From: JAEUMW01 sp039807745
GTDB lineage: Bacteria > Pseudomonadota > Gammaproteobacteria > Burkholderiales > JAEUMW01
Direction of reading: 5' to 3'
DNA length: 29,958 nucleotides
NCBI GenBank assembly: GCA_039807745.1
Contig: JBDHRV010000024.1
Coordinates: forward strand, 1 to 29,958
Shown here one piece after another: positions 19,612-27,129 of this stretch (the first letter of the stretch is position 1; each line of letters opens with the position of its first letter). Made by a program: the position numbers and the translations under genes. Below the pieces are notes generated by a model that was given only the letters and a program-made list of their open reading frames with translations, searched no databases and was not told the origin of the DNA.

Positions 19612-20085
19612 TCACTTCACCGTCGACGCGATCGTTCCGGCTCGGTACGAGCCTGTTTCCGATCGAAAGCCAATGGCAAGGCGGTTCCAGCCATTGATGG
19701 CGACTATGGCCAAGCTCAAATTCACCAACTCTTCCTCGCTGAAATGTTGCCGAGCCTCGTCATAAACTTCATCGGGGATATGGCTTTCCGACACCAAGGT
19801 CAGCGCTTCAGTCCACGCCAGGGCCGCACGCTCTCGCGAAGTATAGAAAGGGGCTTCACGCCAGGCGGAGAGCAGATAGAGCCGTTGTTCCGTCTCGCCT
19901 GCGGCACGCGCATCTTTCGAGTGCATGTCGAGACAATGGGCACATCCGTTGATTTGTGAGGCGCGCATCTTGACGAGATCGAGTAACGACGCCTCCAACC
20001 CGCAATCGTGAACGTACTTCTCCAAGCCGAGCATAGCCCGATAGGCTCCAGGCGCGACCTTCTGGTAATCAATTCTTACTGACAT
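19612..20085 (-). CDS. AhpD/carboxymuconolactone decarboxylase-family protein
   Basis: A 157-residue AhpD-like protein with the catalytic CxxC at Cys48-Ala-His-Cys51 and His55 (GCAHCLDMH). This indicates an alkylhydroperoxidase/thiol-redox function rather than a true carboxymuconolactone decarboxylase. ATG 20085 follows GGAAGGAG. Part of the gene has visibly lower GC (30 of 60 bases at 19741-19800) than its neighbours, suggesting a separate origin. It sits 35 nt downstream of moeA on the same strand. Confidence 0.88.
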   Translation of the reverse strand: MSVRIDYQKVAPGAYRAMLGLEKYVHDCGLEASLLDLVKMRASQINGCAHCLDMHSKDARAAGETEQRLYLLSAWREAPFYTSRERAALAWTEALTLVSESHIPDEVYDEARQHFSEEELVNLSLAIVAINGWNRLAIGFRSETGSYRAGTIASTVK

Positions 20086-20120
20086 GAGATGTCTCCTTCC
20101 ACGTTTCGGGCCGGTGCGCG

Positions 20121-21395
20121 TCAGATCAGCCCTTCCATCAACTGGACGTCGACCAGGCTTCCGGGCGCGACACTACCCTGGGATTCCGGGAGCACGATGA
20201 AGCAGTTCGCCTCGGACATCGAGCGCAGGATGCCCGAGCCCTGATCGCCGGTGACGCGCACCTTCCAGTCTCCGCCTTCATCCTGAAACACCGTGCCGCG
20301 CTGGAATTCCGTCCGCCCCGGCGCTTTCTTGAGCGCGCTCACGCACGGCACCCGCAGGGTGGGCAGCGGCGCGACCTCCGCCCTGCCCATGAGCACGAGC
20401 AGCGCATCGCGCACGAATTCGTAGAACGTCACCATCACCGAGACCGGGTTGCCCGGCAGGCCGAAGAACTGGGCGTTACCGATCCGGCCGTAGGCGAGCG
20501 GTCGCCCCGGCTTCATCGCGATCTTCCAGAACAGCACCTCGCCGACCCGCTCGAGCAGGTCTTTCGTGAAGTCGGCCTCGCCGACCGACACGCCGCCGCT
20601 GGTGATGATGGCGTCGGACATCGCTGCCGCTTCCCTGAAGGCGACCTCCAGCAGATCGGGATCGTCGCGCACCACCCCCATGTCGATGATCTCGCAGCCC
20701 AGGCGCGTGAGCATGCCGAAGATCGTGTAGCGGTTCGAGTCGTAGATCTGACCCTCCGTCAAGGGCGTGCCGATCGAGCGCAGCTCATCGCCGGTGGAGA
20801 AGAATGCGACGCGCAGCCGGCGATAGACCGAGAGCTCTGCGATGCCGAGAGAGGCGGCGAGACCGAGGTCGGCGGGGCGGATCCAGGTCCCCCGGCGCAG
20901 CACGGTCTGCCCGATCTCGACGTCCTCGCCCGCACGGCGCAGGTTCTGGCCCTTGCGGTGTCCGGTTCCGATGCGCACCGCCTCCCCCTCGGCCCGGACA
21001 TGCTCCTGCATCACGACGGTGTCGGTGCCTGCCGGGATCTTCGCGCCGGTCATGATGCGCACGCACTCCCCGGATCCGACCTCACGGTCGAAAATCACAC
21101 CCGCGAACGACGTGCCGATCACTTTCAGCAGGATCTCGCCTTCGGCGCTCAGGTCGGCACTGCGCACCGCATAGCCGTCCATGGCCGAATTGTCGTGAGC
21201 CGGGACACGCATGGGAGACACCACGTCTTCGGCGAGCACACGGCCGAGCGCGGTCCTGAGCGCCACCCGCTCGACGCCTGTCACGGGCTTCAGGAAGGCG
21301 CGGATGAACTCTCGCGCCTTCGGCACCGACATCGAGTTCGGGTCGTAATCGTCGGCGCAGCTCAAGGCGCGCAGGGACTTCGGTTGGTCGGTCAT
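20121..21395 (-). CDS. moeA: Molybdopterin molybdenumtransferase MoeA
   Basis: Inserts molybdate (or tungstate in some paralogues) into adenylylated molybdopterin. The 424-residue product has the MoeA active-site block DNSAMDGYAV (68-77), the MoCF domain motifs FSTGDEL and GGVSVGEADF, and GLPGNPVSVMVTF. The start is ATG 21395 with ribosome site GCAGGAGG. It is divergent from the aldehyde oxidoreductase operon, sharing a 265-bp gap, and thus may be co-regulated with it. Whether this copy is molybdenum- or tungsten-specific cannot be read from the sequence. Confidence 0.95.
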   Translation of the reverse strand: MTDQPKSLRALSCADDYDPNSMSVPKAREFIRAFLKPVTGVERVALRTALGRVLAEDVVSPMRVPAHDNSAMDGYAVRSADLSAEGEILLKVIGTSFAGVIFDREVGSGECVRIMTGAKIPAGTDTVVMQEHVRAEGEAVRIGTGHRKGQNLRRAGEDVEIGQTVLRRGTWIRPADLGLAASLGIAELSVYRRLRVAFFSTGDELRSIGTPLTEGQIYDSNRYTIFGMLTRLGCEIIDMGVVRDDPDLLEVAFREAAAMSDAIITSGGVSVGEADFTKDLLERVGEVLFWKIAMKPGRPLAYGRIGNAQFFGLPGNPVSVMVTFYEFVRDALLVLMGRAEVAPLPTLRVPCVSALKKAPGRTEFQRGTVFQDEGGDWKVRVTGDQGSGILRSMSEANCFIVLPESQGSVAPGSLVDVQLMEGLI

Positions 21396-21437
21396 GGTGA
21401 ATCCTCCTGCTCTTAAGGATAGCGCGACTGAACGCGG

Positions 21438-21474
21438 CCTGGTTGCCGTGTGACGCACCAGGAAACGGCCGTTT
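21438..21474. promoter_or_regulatory. Two adjacent inverted repeats between moeA and aorA
   Basis: CCTGGT (21438-21443) and ACCAGG (21457-21462) form one dyad with a 13-nt spacer. Immediately after comes the perfect 12-bp palindrome AAACGGCCGTTT (21463-21474). They lie in the divergent gap 43-79 nt upstream of moeA and about 110 nt before the aor -10 candidate. This is a plausible operator position for a regulator of both units; no known binding consensus is claimed. Confidence 0.35.
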
Positions 21475-21560
21475 TGTTGCGCCGCTCCCCGGCGAATGAG
21501 TGTACGTAAGCGCGCCTCGCGGGCGGCTGTTTTCGCCTGGCAAGGGCTTCATTGAACCTA

Positions 21561-21590
21561 TGCACAGGAATGCCAAACTCTGACTATAAT
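21561..21590 (+). promoter_or_regulatory. Candidate sigma-70 promoter for the aor operon
   Basis: A perfect TATAAT (21585-21590) stands out in GC-rich sequence. TGCACA (21561-21566, four of six -35 bases) lies 18 bp upstream. Transcription would begin near 21597, giving a leader of about 64 nt before aorA. No sigma-54 pattern was found in this gap. Confidence 0.5.
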
Positions 21591-21660
21591 TGACATGGAT
21601 TCGTAGCGCGTCGGTGCAAGCCGTGAAGGATGCAGTAGTGCCCAACGGAGGATGCGAAAC

Positions 21661-22134
21661 ATGATGAAGTCGCTGCATATCAACCCGGAAAAGTGCACGG
21701 GTTGCCTGCAATGCGAAATGGCCTGTTCCTTCGAGAACTACGCCATCTTCAACAACTCGAAGTCGCGCATCAAGGTCTTCGACTTTCACGACACCGGGCG
21801 CAAGGTTCCCTACACCTGTACGCAGTGCGACGAGGCGTGGTGCCTGCACGCCTGTCCGGTCGAGGCGATCAAGCTCGACGGCGTGACCGGCGCCAAGGTC
21901 GTGTTCGAGGATGTCTGCGTGGGCTGCAAGGTATGCACGATCGCCTGCCCGTTCGGCACGATCAACTACGTGGCCGATACCGGCAAAGTGCAGAAGTGCG
22001 ACCTGTGCGGCGGGCACCCCGCGTGCGCCGAGGCCTGCCCGACCGGAGCCATCACCTACATCGACGCCGACTGGACCGGGCTCGACCGCATGCGGCAGTG
22101 GGCAGGCAAGCTCGACAGTCAGCCACACGCTTAA
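21661..22134 (+). CDS. aorA: AOR electron-transfer subunit, four-cluster ferredoxin (AorA)
   Basis: Polyferredoxin subunit that passes electrons from the tungsten catalytic subunit. The 157-residue product has 16 cysteines in four groups: Cys12/15/18/22, Cys53/56/61/65, Cys86/89/92/96 and Cys113/116/122/126, enough for four [4Fe-4S] clusters. This matches the small subunit of the Aromatoleum-type enzyme and related HycB/CooF-like proteins. There is no signal peptide, so it is cytoplasmic. The start is ATG 21661, 9 nt after GGAGG; an ATG at 21652 overlaps the ribosome site and is rejected. It is the first gene of the operon, 18 nt before aorB. Confidence 0.92.
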   Translation: MMKSLHINPEKCTGCLQCEMACSFENYAIFNNSKSRIKVFDFHDTGRKVPYTCTQCDEAWCLHACPVEAIKLDGVTGAKVVFEDVCVGCKVCTIACPFGTINYVADTGKVQKCDLCGGHPACAEACPTGAITYIDADWTGLDRMRQWAGKLDSQPHA

Positions 22135-22152
22135 CCGACTGGAGGAGGCATC

Positions 22153-24000
22153 ATGGGATGGGCACGTAAGGTCTTACGCGTCGACCTGGCCAAGGGCACC
22201 TGTACGCCGGAGCCCCTCGACATGCAGCGGGCGCAGGAGTATCTCGGGCAGCGCGGGCTGGCGACCAAGTATTTCGTCTCCGAAGTCGACGCCAAGGTCG
22301 ATCCGATGTCACCCGCCAACAAGATGATCTGGGCGACGGGCCCGCTCACGGGCACCATGGCATCGACCGGCGGGCGCTACTCCGTCATCACCAAGGGCGC
22401 GCTCACCGGCGCCATCGCGTGCTCGAACTCGGGCGGCTACTTCGGCGCGGAGCTCAAGATGGCTGGCTGGGACATGGTCATCGTCGAGGGCAAATCGGAA
22501 AAGCCGGTCTACCTCTGGATCGAAAACGAGGATGCGGATCTGCGCGATGCCTCCCACCTCTGGGGCACGACGGTCTGGCACACCGAGGAGACGATCAAGA
22601 AGCAGCACCAGGATCCGCTGATCCGTGTGTCCTGCATCGGCCGCGCCGGCGAGAACGGCGTGCTGTTCGCCGGGATCGTGAACGACCTGCATCGCGCGGC
22701 CGGGCGCTCCGGCGTCGGGGCGGTGATGGGGTCGAAGAATCTCAAGGCGATCGCGGTGCGCGGCACCCGGGGCACGACCGGCATCGCCAACCCCAAGGAG
22801 TTCATGAAGGTCACGTTCGAGAAGAAGAAGATCCTCGCCGAGAACGCGGTGACCGGCCAGGGTCTGCCCAAGTACGGGACGCAGGTCCTGATGAACGTGA
22901 TCAACGAGATCGGCGCGCTGCCCACGCGCAACCACCGCGACGTGCAGTTCGAAGGCGCGGGCAAGATCTCCGCCGAGGCCATGCACGAGAAGCGGCCCAG
23001 CGACGGCAAGTCGCAGCTCGTCACCAACCAGGCCTGCTTCGGCTGCACGATTGCCTGCGGGCGCATCTCCAAGATCGACGAGAAGCACTTCACCGTCTCC
23101 AACAAACCGGAATACTGGGGCGCCTCGGGCGGACTCGAGTTCGAGGCGGCGTGGGCGCTCGGTGCAGCCAACGGGGTCGGCGATCTGGAAGCGCTCCAGT
23201 ACACGAACATGATCTGCAACGAGGACGGCATGGATCCGATCTCGTTCGGCGCGACCATCGGCGCGGCGATGGAGCTCTACGAGATGGGCGTGCTGACGGA
23301 AGCCGAGATCGGCATGCAGGCGCCGTTCGGCTCGGCTGCGGCGCTGGCCCGGATGGCGGAGATGACCGCGCGCAGCGAGGGCTTCGGCAAGGTTCTCGGC
23401 CTGGGCTCCAAGCGCCTGTGCGAGAAGTACGGGCATCCCGAGCTGTCCATGTCGGTCAAGGGTCAGGAATTTCCGGCCTACGACTCGCGCGGCATCCAGG
23501 GCATGGGTCTCACCTACGCCACCTCCAATCGCGGCGCATGTCACCTGCGCAGCTACACCGTCGCTTCGGAAGTGCTGGGCATTCCCGTGAAGACGGATCC
23601 GCTGACCACCGAGGGCAAGCCGGCGCTCGTCAAGGCCTTCCAGGACGCGACCAGCGTGTTCGATTCGTCGGGGTTGTGCGTGTTCACCTCCTTCGCCTGG
23701 ACGGTCGCGGACATCCAGCCACAGATCCAGGCAGCCTGCGAAGGCGACTGGAGCATGGACAAGCTCAACTTCATGGGCGAGCGCATCTGGAACATGGAGC
23801 GCCAGTTCAACCTCGCGGCCGGCTTCACCGCCAAGGACGACACGTTGCCGCCGCGGCTCTTGAACGAACCGGCGAAGACCGGGCCGGCGAAGGGTCTGGT
23901 GAATGGCCTCGTCAAGATGCTGCCGGAGTATTACGAAGTCCGCGGCTGGACGCCGGAGGGTGTGCCGACGCCGGAAACGCTGTCCCGGCTCGGCTTATAG
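22153..24000 (+). CDS. aorB: Aldehyde:ferredoxin oxidoreductase, tungsten catalytic subunit (AorB)
   Basis: Oxidises aldehydes to carboxylates (and can run in reverse with low-potential electrons) at a tungsten bis-pyranopterin site. The 615 residues match the AOR family (about 605). The [4Fe-4S] ligands are Cys295-x2-Cys298-x3-Cys302 (ACFGCTIACG) and Cys509 (SSGLC). The N-terminal domain has the family blocks GQRGLATKY, GPLTGTMASTGGRY and SNSGGYFGAELK, and AGRSGVGAVMGSKNLKAI is the pterin-binding region. The preceding ferredoxin and following FAD subunit place it with the NAD-linked three-subunit AOR of Aromatoleum rather than the simple archaeal enzyme. The ribosome site is GGAGGAGG. The gap to aorC is 88 nt and holds a large hairpin. 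Confidence 0.95.
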   Translation: MGWARKVLRVDLAKGTCTPEPLDMQRAQEYLGQRGLATKYFVSEVDAKVDPMSPANKMIWATGPLTGTMASTGGRYSVITKGALTGAIACSNSGGYFGAELKMAGWDMVIVEGKSEKPVYLWIENEDADLRDASHLWGTTVWHTEETIKKQHQDPLIRVSCIGRAGENGVLFAGIVNDLHRAAGRSGVGAVMGSKNLKAIAVRGTRGTTGIANPKEFMKVTFEKKKILAENAVTGQGLPKYGTQVLMNVINEIGALPTRNHRDVQFEGAGKISAEAMHEKRPSDGKSQLVTNQACFGCTIACGRISKIDEKHFTVSNKPEYWGASGGLEFEAAWALGAANGVGDLEALQYTNMICNEDGMDPISFGATIGAAMELYEMGVLTEAEIGMQAPFGSAAALARMAEMTARSEGFGKVLGLGSKRLCEKYGHPELSMSVKGQEFPAYDSRGIQGMGLTYATSNRGACHLRSYTVASEVLGIPVKTDPLTTEGKPALVKAFQDATSVFDSSGLCVFTSFAWTVADIQPQIQAACEGDWSMDKLNFMGERIWNMERQFNLAAGFTAKDDTLPPRLLNEPAKTGPAKGLVNGLVKMLPEYYEVRGWTPEGVPTPETLSRLGL

Positions 24001-24021
24001 TCGCGACGATCATCCGAGGGG

Positions 24022-24065
24022 GCCGAGGCGGGCGGAGGGGCAGGGCGTCCTCCGCCCGCCGAGGC
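24022..24065 (+). other. Large GC-rich hairpin between aorB and aorC
   Basis: A perfect 12-bp stem pairs GGCGGGCGGAGG (24027-24038) with CCTCCGCCCGCC (24049-24060) around a 10-nt loop. It is extended by GCC (24022-24024) pairing with GGC (24063-24065) across a symmetric tandem GA/GA internal loop. It starts 22 nt after the aorB stop codon. No T-run follows. It could protect the aorAB message 3' end or cause partial termination before aorC. Confidence 0.75.
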
Positions 24066-24088
24066 AATTGGGTCTGAGGTCCTGGATC

Positions 24089-25378
24089 ATGAAACACGTC
24101 ATCATCGGTAACGGCCCCGCAGGCGTGGTGGCCTCGGAGACGATCCGCAAGGCGGATCCGGGCGCCGACATCACCATGATCGGCGACGAGCCGGAGCCGC
24201 CGTACTCGCGCATGGCGCTCCCGTATCTCCTGCAAGGTGACATCGGCGAGGACGGGACTTATCTGCGCAAAGGCGCCGGACACTTCGACCGGTTGCGCAT
24301 CAAGACGGTGGTCGACCATGTCGAGCACGTCGATACGACGGCGAAGCAGGTTAGGCTCGGGGGCGGCACGACGCTGGCCTATGATCGCCTGCTGATCGCC
24401 AGCGGCGCACACCCGACACGGCCGCCGGTGACCGGTGTCGACCTGCCCGCCGTGCAGACCTGCTGGACCCTCGCCGACGGGCGCGCCATCGCCGCACGCG
24501 CCAAGCCGGGTTCCCGCGTGCTGCAAATCGGTGCCGGCTTCATCGGCTGCATCATCCTCGAGGCGCTGGCGGCCCGTGGCGTCCAGCTCACGGTCGTCGA
24601 AATGGGCGATCGCATGGTGCCGCGCATGATGACGCCCATCGCGGGCGGGATGATTCGCGCCTGGTGCGAGAAGAGGGGCGTGCGCGTGCATACGGAGGCG
24701 CGTGTGATGTCGATCCGGCCCGACATGGACCGGGCGGGGTCGGTGTTCGTCAAGCTCGACAGCGGCGACGAGCTGCCGGCCGATCTCGTGATCTCGGCCG
24801 CCGGGGTCAAGCCGAACGTCGCCTTTCTCGCTGGCAGTCACGTCGCCACCGATCTCGGCGTGCTGGTGGACGATCGCCTGCGGACCAACGTGCCGGATGT
24901 CTACGCCGCGGGCGACGTGGCGGAGAGCACGGATTTCAGCACCGGCGAGCGCGGCATCAACGCCATTCAGCCCAACGCCGTCGATCAGGGGCGGGTGGCG
25001 GCGCTCAACATGGTCGGCAAGGAAACGCACTTCGTCGGGGCGCTGGCGATCAACGTGCTGCAGACCCTCGGGCTGATCTCGTCGTCCTTCGGCAAGTGGT
25101 GGGGCGAGGTCGACGGGCAGTCGGCCGAGGTCGTCGACAAGGACAACTTCCGCTATCTCAGCCTGCAGTTCAAGGACGACGTCCTGATCGGCGCCACCAG
25201 CATCGGGTTGACCGAAAACGTCGGCGTGCTGCGCGGACTCATCCAGAGCCGGCGCCGACTCGGGCCCTGGAAGGACGAACTGCTGCGCGACCCGACGCGC
25301 ATCATGCAGGCGTCGCTGGCGGCGGCGGTCGCGGTCGGGGCGGAGGCCCCCGCGGTGGCACTGCGCACGGCGCGATGA
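24089..25378 (+). CDS. aorC: FAD/NAD-dependent oxidoreductase subunit of AOR (AorC, copy 1)
   Basis: Flavoprotein that links AOR to NAD. The 429-residue product is a pyridine-nucleotide-disulfide-oxidoreductase-type protein without a redox disulfide. The N-terminal FAD motif is IGNGPAGVVA, the second dinucleotide motif is GAGFIG at 148-153 with an acidic Glu171 at the end of the second strand (favouring NADH), and the FAD-closing motif is VYAAGDVA. ATG 24089 has a modest GAGG ribosome site. The stop overlaps the moaD start as ATGA. A paralogue with the same opening residues lies at 28739. The C-terminus ends in an Ala/Val-rich tail of about 20 residues. Confidence 0.92.
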   Translation: MKHVIIGNGPAGVVASETIRKADPGADITMIGDEPEPPYSRMALPYLLQGDIGEDGTYLRKGAGHFDRLRIKTVVDHVEHVDTTAKQVRLGGGTTLAYDRLLIASGAHPTRPPVTGVDLPAVQTCWTLADGRAIAARAKPGSRVLQIGAGFIGCIILEALAARGVQLTVVEMGDRMVPRMMTPIAGGMIRAWCEKRGVRVHTEARVMSIRPDMDRAGSVFVKLDSGDELPADLVISAAGVKPNVAFLAGSHVATDLGVLVDDRLRTNVPDVYAAGDVAESTDFSTGERGINAIQPNAVDQGRVAALNMVGKETHFVGALAINVLQTLGLISSSFGKWWGEVDGQSAEVVDKDNFRYLSLQFKDDVLIGATSIGLTENVGVLRGLIQSRRRLGPWKDELLRDPTRIMQASLAAAVAVGAEAPAVALRTAR

Positions 25379-25632
25379 ACGTCAGGCTCAAGCTCTTCGC
25401 CACGCTGTCGGACTATCTGCCACCCGCCGAAGAGCGCAAGGGCAACGAGGTCGCGCTGGACGTGCCGCCCGAGACGACGGTCGCGCAGATCATCGAACGC
25501 TTCCACCTGCCGCGCAAGCTCGTGCACCTGGTGCTGATCAATGGGCATTTCGTGCCGCCTGCCGCGCGCGAAGACCACGCGTTGACCGAGGGCGACGTGC
25601 TCGCGATCTGGCCCCCGATCGCTGGCGGCTAA
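25375..25632 (+). CDS. moaD: MoaD/ThiS-family sulfur carrier
   Basis: An 85-residue ubiquitin-fold protein ending in the required di-glycine (PPIAGG). MoaD is thiocarboxylated at this glycine and donates sulfur to make molybdopterin. It starts within the aorC stop codon (ATGA overlap), so the two are translationally coupled. Its place in the AOR operon, with no moaE beside it, suggests a copy dedicated to cofactor supply or AOR maturation, as seen in other bacterial AOR operons; general MoaD function is also possible. Confidence 0.85.
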   Translation: MNVRLKLFATLSDYLPPAEERKGNEVALDVPPETTVAQIIERFHLPRKLVHLVLINGHFVPPAAREDHALTEGDVLAIWPPIAGG

Positions 25633-25644
25633 CGCCTGTTGCAG

Positions 25645-25670
25645 CGCGCGAGCGCAAAGGCGCCAGCGCG
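25645..25670 (+). other. Intercistronic hairpin between moaD and the RavA-like gene
   Basis: Arms 25645-25655 and 25660-25670 pair as 5 bp, a 2x2 internal loop, then 4 bp, around a 4-nt AAAG loop. It begins 13 nt after the moaD stop codon. Together with the TAGAAT (25696-25701) a few bases before the next ATG, it suggests that the distal genes may be separated from the aor block in expression. Confidence 0.5.
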
Positions 25671-25704
25671 ACGCGAGCATGTGTCTCGGCTCGTTTAGAA
25701 TTCG

Positions 25705-27129
25705 ATGATGGTCACGCAACCGGCGCCCGTTCCGATCCCGCTGTCTGCCCGCTTGCGCAGTCTGCTCGACGCGCTCGAGCGGGGCCTGGTCGAGCGGCGG
25801 CAGACGGTTCGTCTCGCACTGCTTGCGGCGCTCGCCGGCGAGCATACCCTCATGATCGGTCCACCGGGGACGGCGAAGAGCGAGCTCGCCCGGCGCCTGC
25901 ATCTCGCGTTTCGCGATGCCACCTACTTCGAACGTCTGCTGACCCGCTTCTCGGTGCCCGAGGAGCTCTTCGGTCCCTTGTCCATCCAGGCGCTGGAGCA
26001 GGACCGGTACGAGCGGCACACCGCAGGCTTCCTGCCGGACGCGTCGATCGCCTTCATCGACGAGGTGTTCAAGGCCAACAGCGCCATTCTCAATGCGCTG
26101 CTGACATTGCTGAACGAGCGCGAGTTCGACAACGGGGCGGGGCGACAGCGCTGCCCGCTCATCAGCGTCATCGGGGCGACCAACGCGGTGCCCGAGGACG
26201 AGGTCGGAGAGGCTTTCTTCGATCGCTTCCTGCTGCGGCTGCCGATCGTGCCCGTGAGCGACGACGGGTTCGGGCCTCTGCTGCGGGTCGATCGCCCCGG
26301 CGCGTGGACACCGCCTGCTGCCGACCTGCAATTGAGGGAGGGAGATCTCGCCGAACTGAGCGAGCGTGCCGCGCAGGTGAATTTGCCGCCCGAGGTCGCG
26401 ACAGTGCTCGGCGATCTGCGCCGGCACCTCGCCGCGGAGGGCGCCTACGTCTCGGACCGGCGCTGGGTAAAGATCGCCTGGCTCGCGAGCGTGGCCGCGG
26501 CGAGCGAAGGTCGGCCCTCGGCGAGCCTGTGGGATCTGTTCGTCCTGCCCTGGTGCACCGCGCCGGATGCGCAGCGGCAGGCCGCCGTGCGCGATTGGCT
26601 GTGCGCGCGTCTGGGGGTGCGGGAGGCGTTCTCGCCGCCGCGGCTGACCCGGGTGGTCGAGGCGTTCGAAGCGCAGCTCGACGCCGAGCGCAGTGCCAAC
26701 GATCTCGACTACGACGAGTCCGGACGGTTGCGATTCTCGGCACGCGATCTCGCAGCCGAAGTGGGCGACGCCAAGGGCGGCTCGCAAGCGCTGCGCATCA
26801 CGCACACGCGCCGCCGGCGCTATGGCTCGGTCCACATCCAGGCCCGCACGCGGCAGATCGACGAACTGCTCGAACGCATCGATGGCTACATGGCCGAGAT
26901 CGGCCGGCATCGGCGCGGTCTCGCGCAGTACCGCGCGGACAGCATCTGGCTGGACGAGGACTTCGGCGCCCGCGTCGAGGCGAACCTCGCGGCGACAGCG
27001 CAGGCGATTGGCGCGCTGCGGGAGCGGGTCGTCGCGACGCGCAAGGGGTTCGAGTCCCTGCCGCGGCTCGCCCAGGATCCCGGCAGCGTGCCGGCACCGG
27101 TGCAGCACGATCCGGTCGGGGTCGAGTGA
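25705..27129 (+). CDS. RavA-like MoxR-family AAA+ ATPase
   Basis: A 474-residue AAA+ ATPase of the MoxR group, closest by eye to E. coli RavA. The Walker A is GPPGTAKS (52-59), Walker B IAFIDE (115-120), the sensor-1 asparagine Asn160, and an arginine-finger candidate Arg174. RavA-like stretches include FSVPEELFGPLSIQAL, RYERHTAGFLPDA and, after the ATPase core, YVSDRRWVK. The C-terminal 170 residues are predicted helical and differ from RavA. MoxR ATPases act with VWA partners as chaperones that insert metals or cofactors (CoxD in CO dehydrogenase maturation, for example). It overlaps its VWA partner by 4 nt. ATG 25705 or 25708 has no ribosome site; a near-adjacent TAGAAT would allow a leaderless message. 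Confidence 0.88.
   Translation: MMVTQPAPVPIPLSARLRSLLDALERGLVERRQTVRLALLAALAGEHTLMIGPPGTAKSELARRLHLAFRDATYFERLLTRFSVPEELFGPLSIQALEQDRYERHTAGFLPDASIAFIDEVFKANSAILNALLTLLNEREFDNGAGRQRCPLISVIGATNAVPEDEVGEAFFDRFLLRLPIVPVSDDGFGPLLRVDRPGAWTPPAADLQLREGDLAELSERAAQVNLPPEVATVLGDLRRHLAAEGAYVSDRRWVKIAWLASVAAASEGRPSASLWDLFVLPWCTAPDAQRQAAVRDWLCARLGVREAFSPPRLTRVVEAFEAQLDAERSANDLDYDESGRLRFSARDLAAEVGDAKGGSQALRITHTRRRRYGSVHIQARTRQIDELLERIDGYMAEIGRHRRGLAQYRADSIWLDEDFGARVEANLAATAQAIGALRERVVATRKGFESLPRLAQDPGSVPAPVQHDPVGVE

Noticed and set aside
21535..21560. Sigma-54 promoter upstream of aorA
   Set aside because: A TGGCAAGGGCTTC stretch recalls the -24/-12 pattern, but the required GC at -12 is absent at the correct spacing.
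22309..23544. 411-codon minus-strand open frame inside aorB
   Set aside because: It is fully antisense to a motif-complete catalytic subunit; the product is His/Arg/Asp-rich without any family signature.
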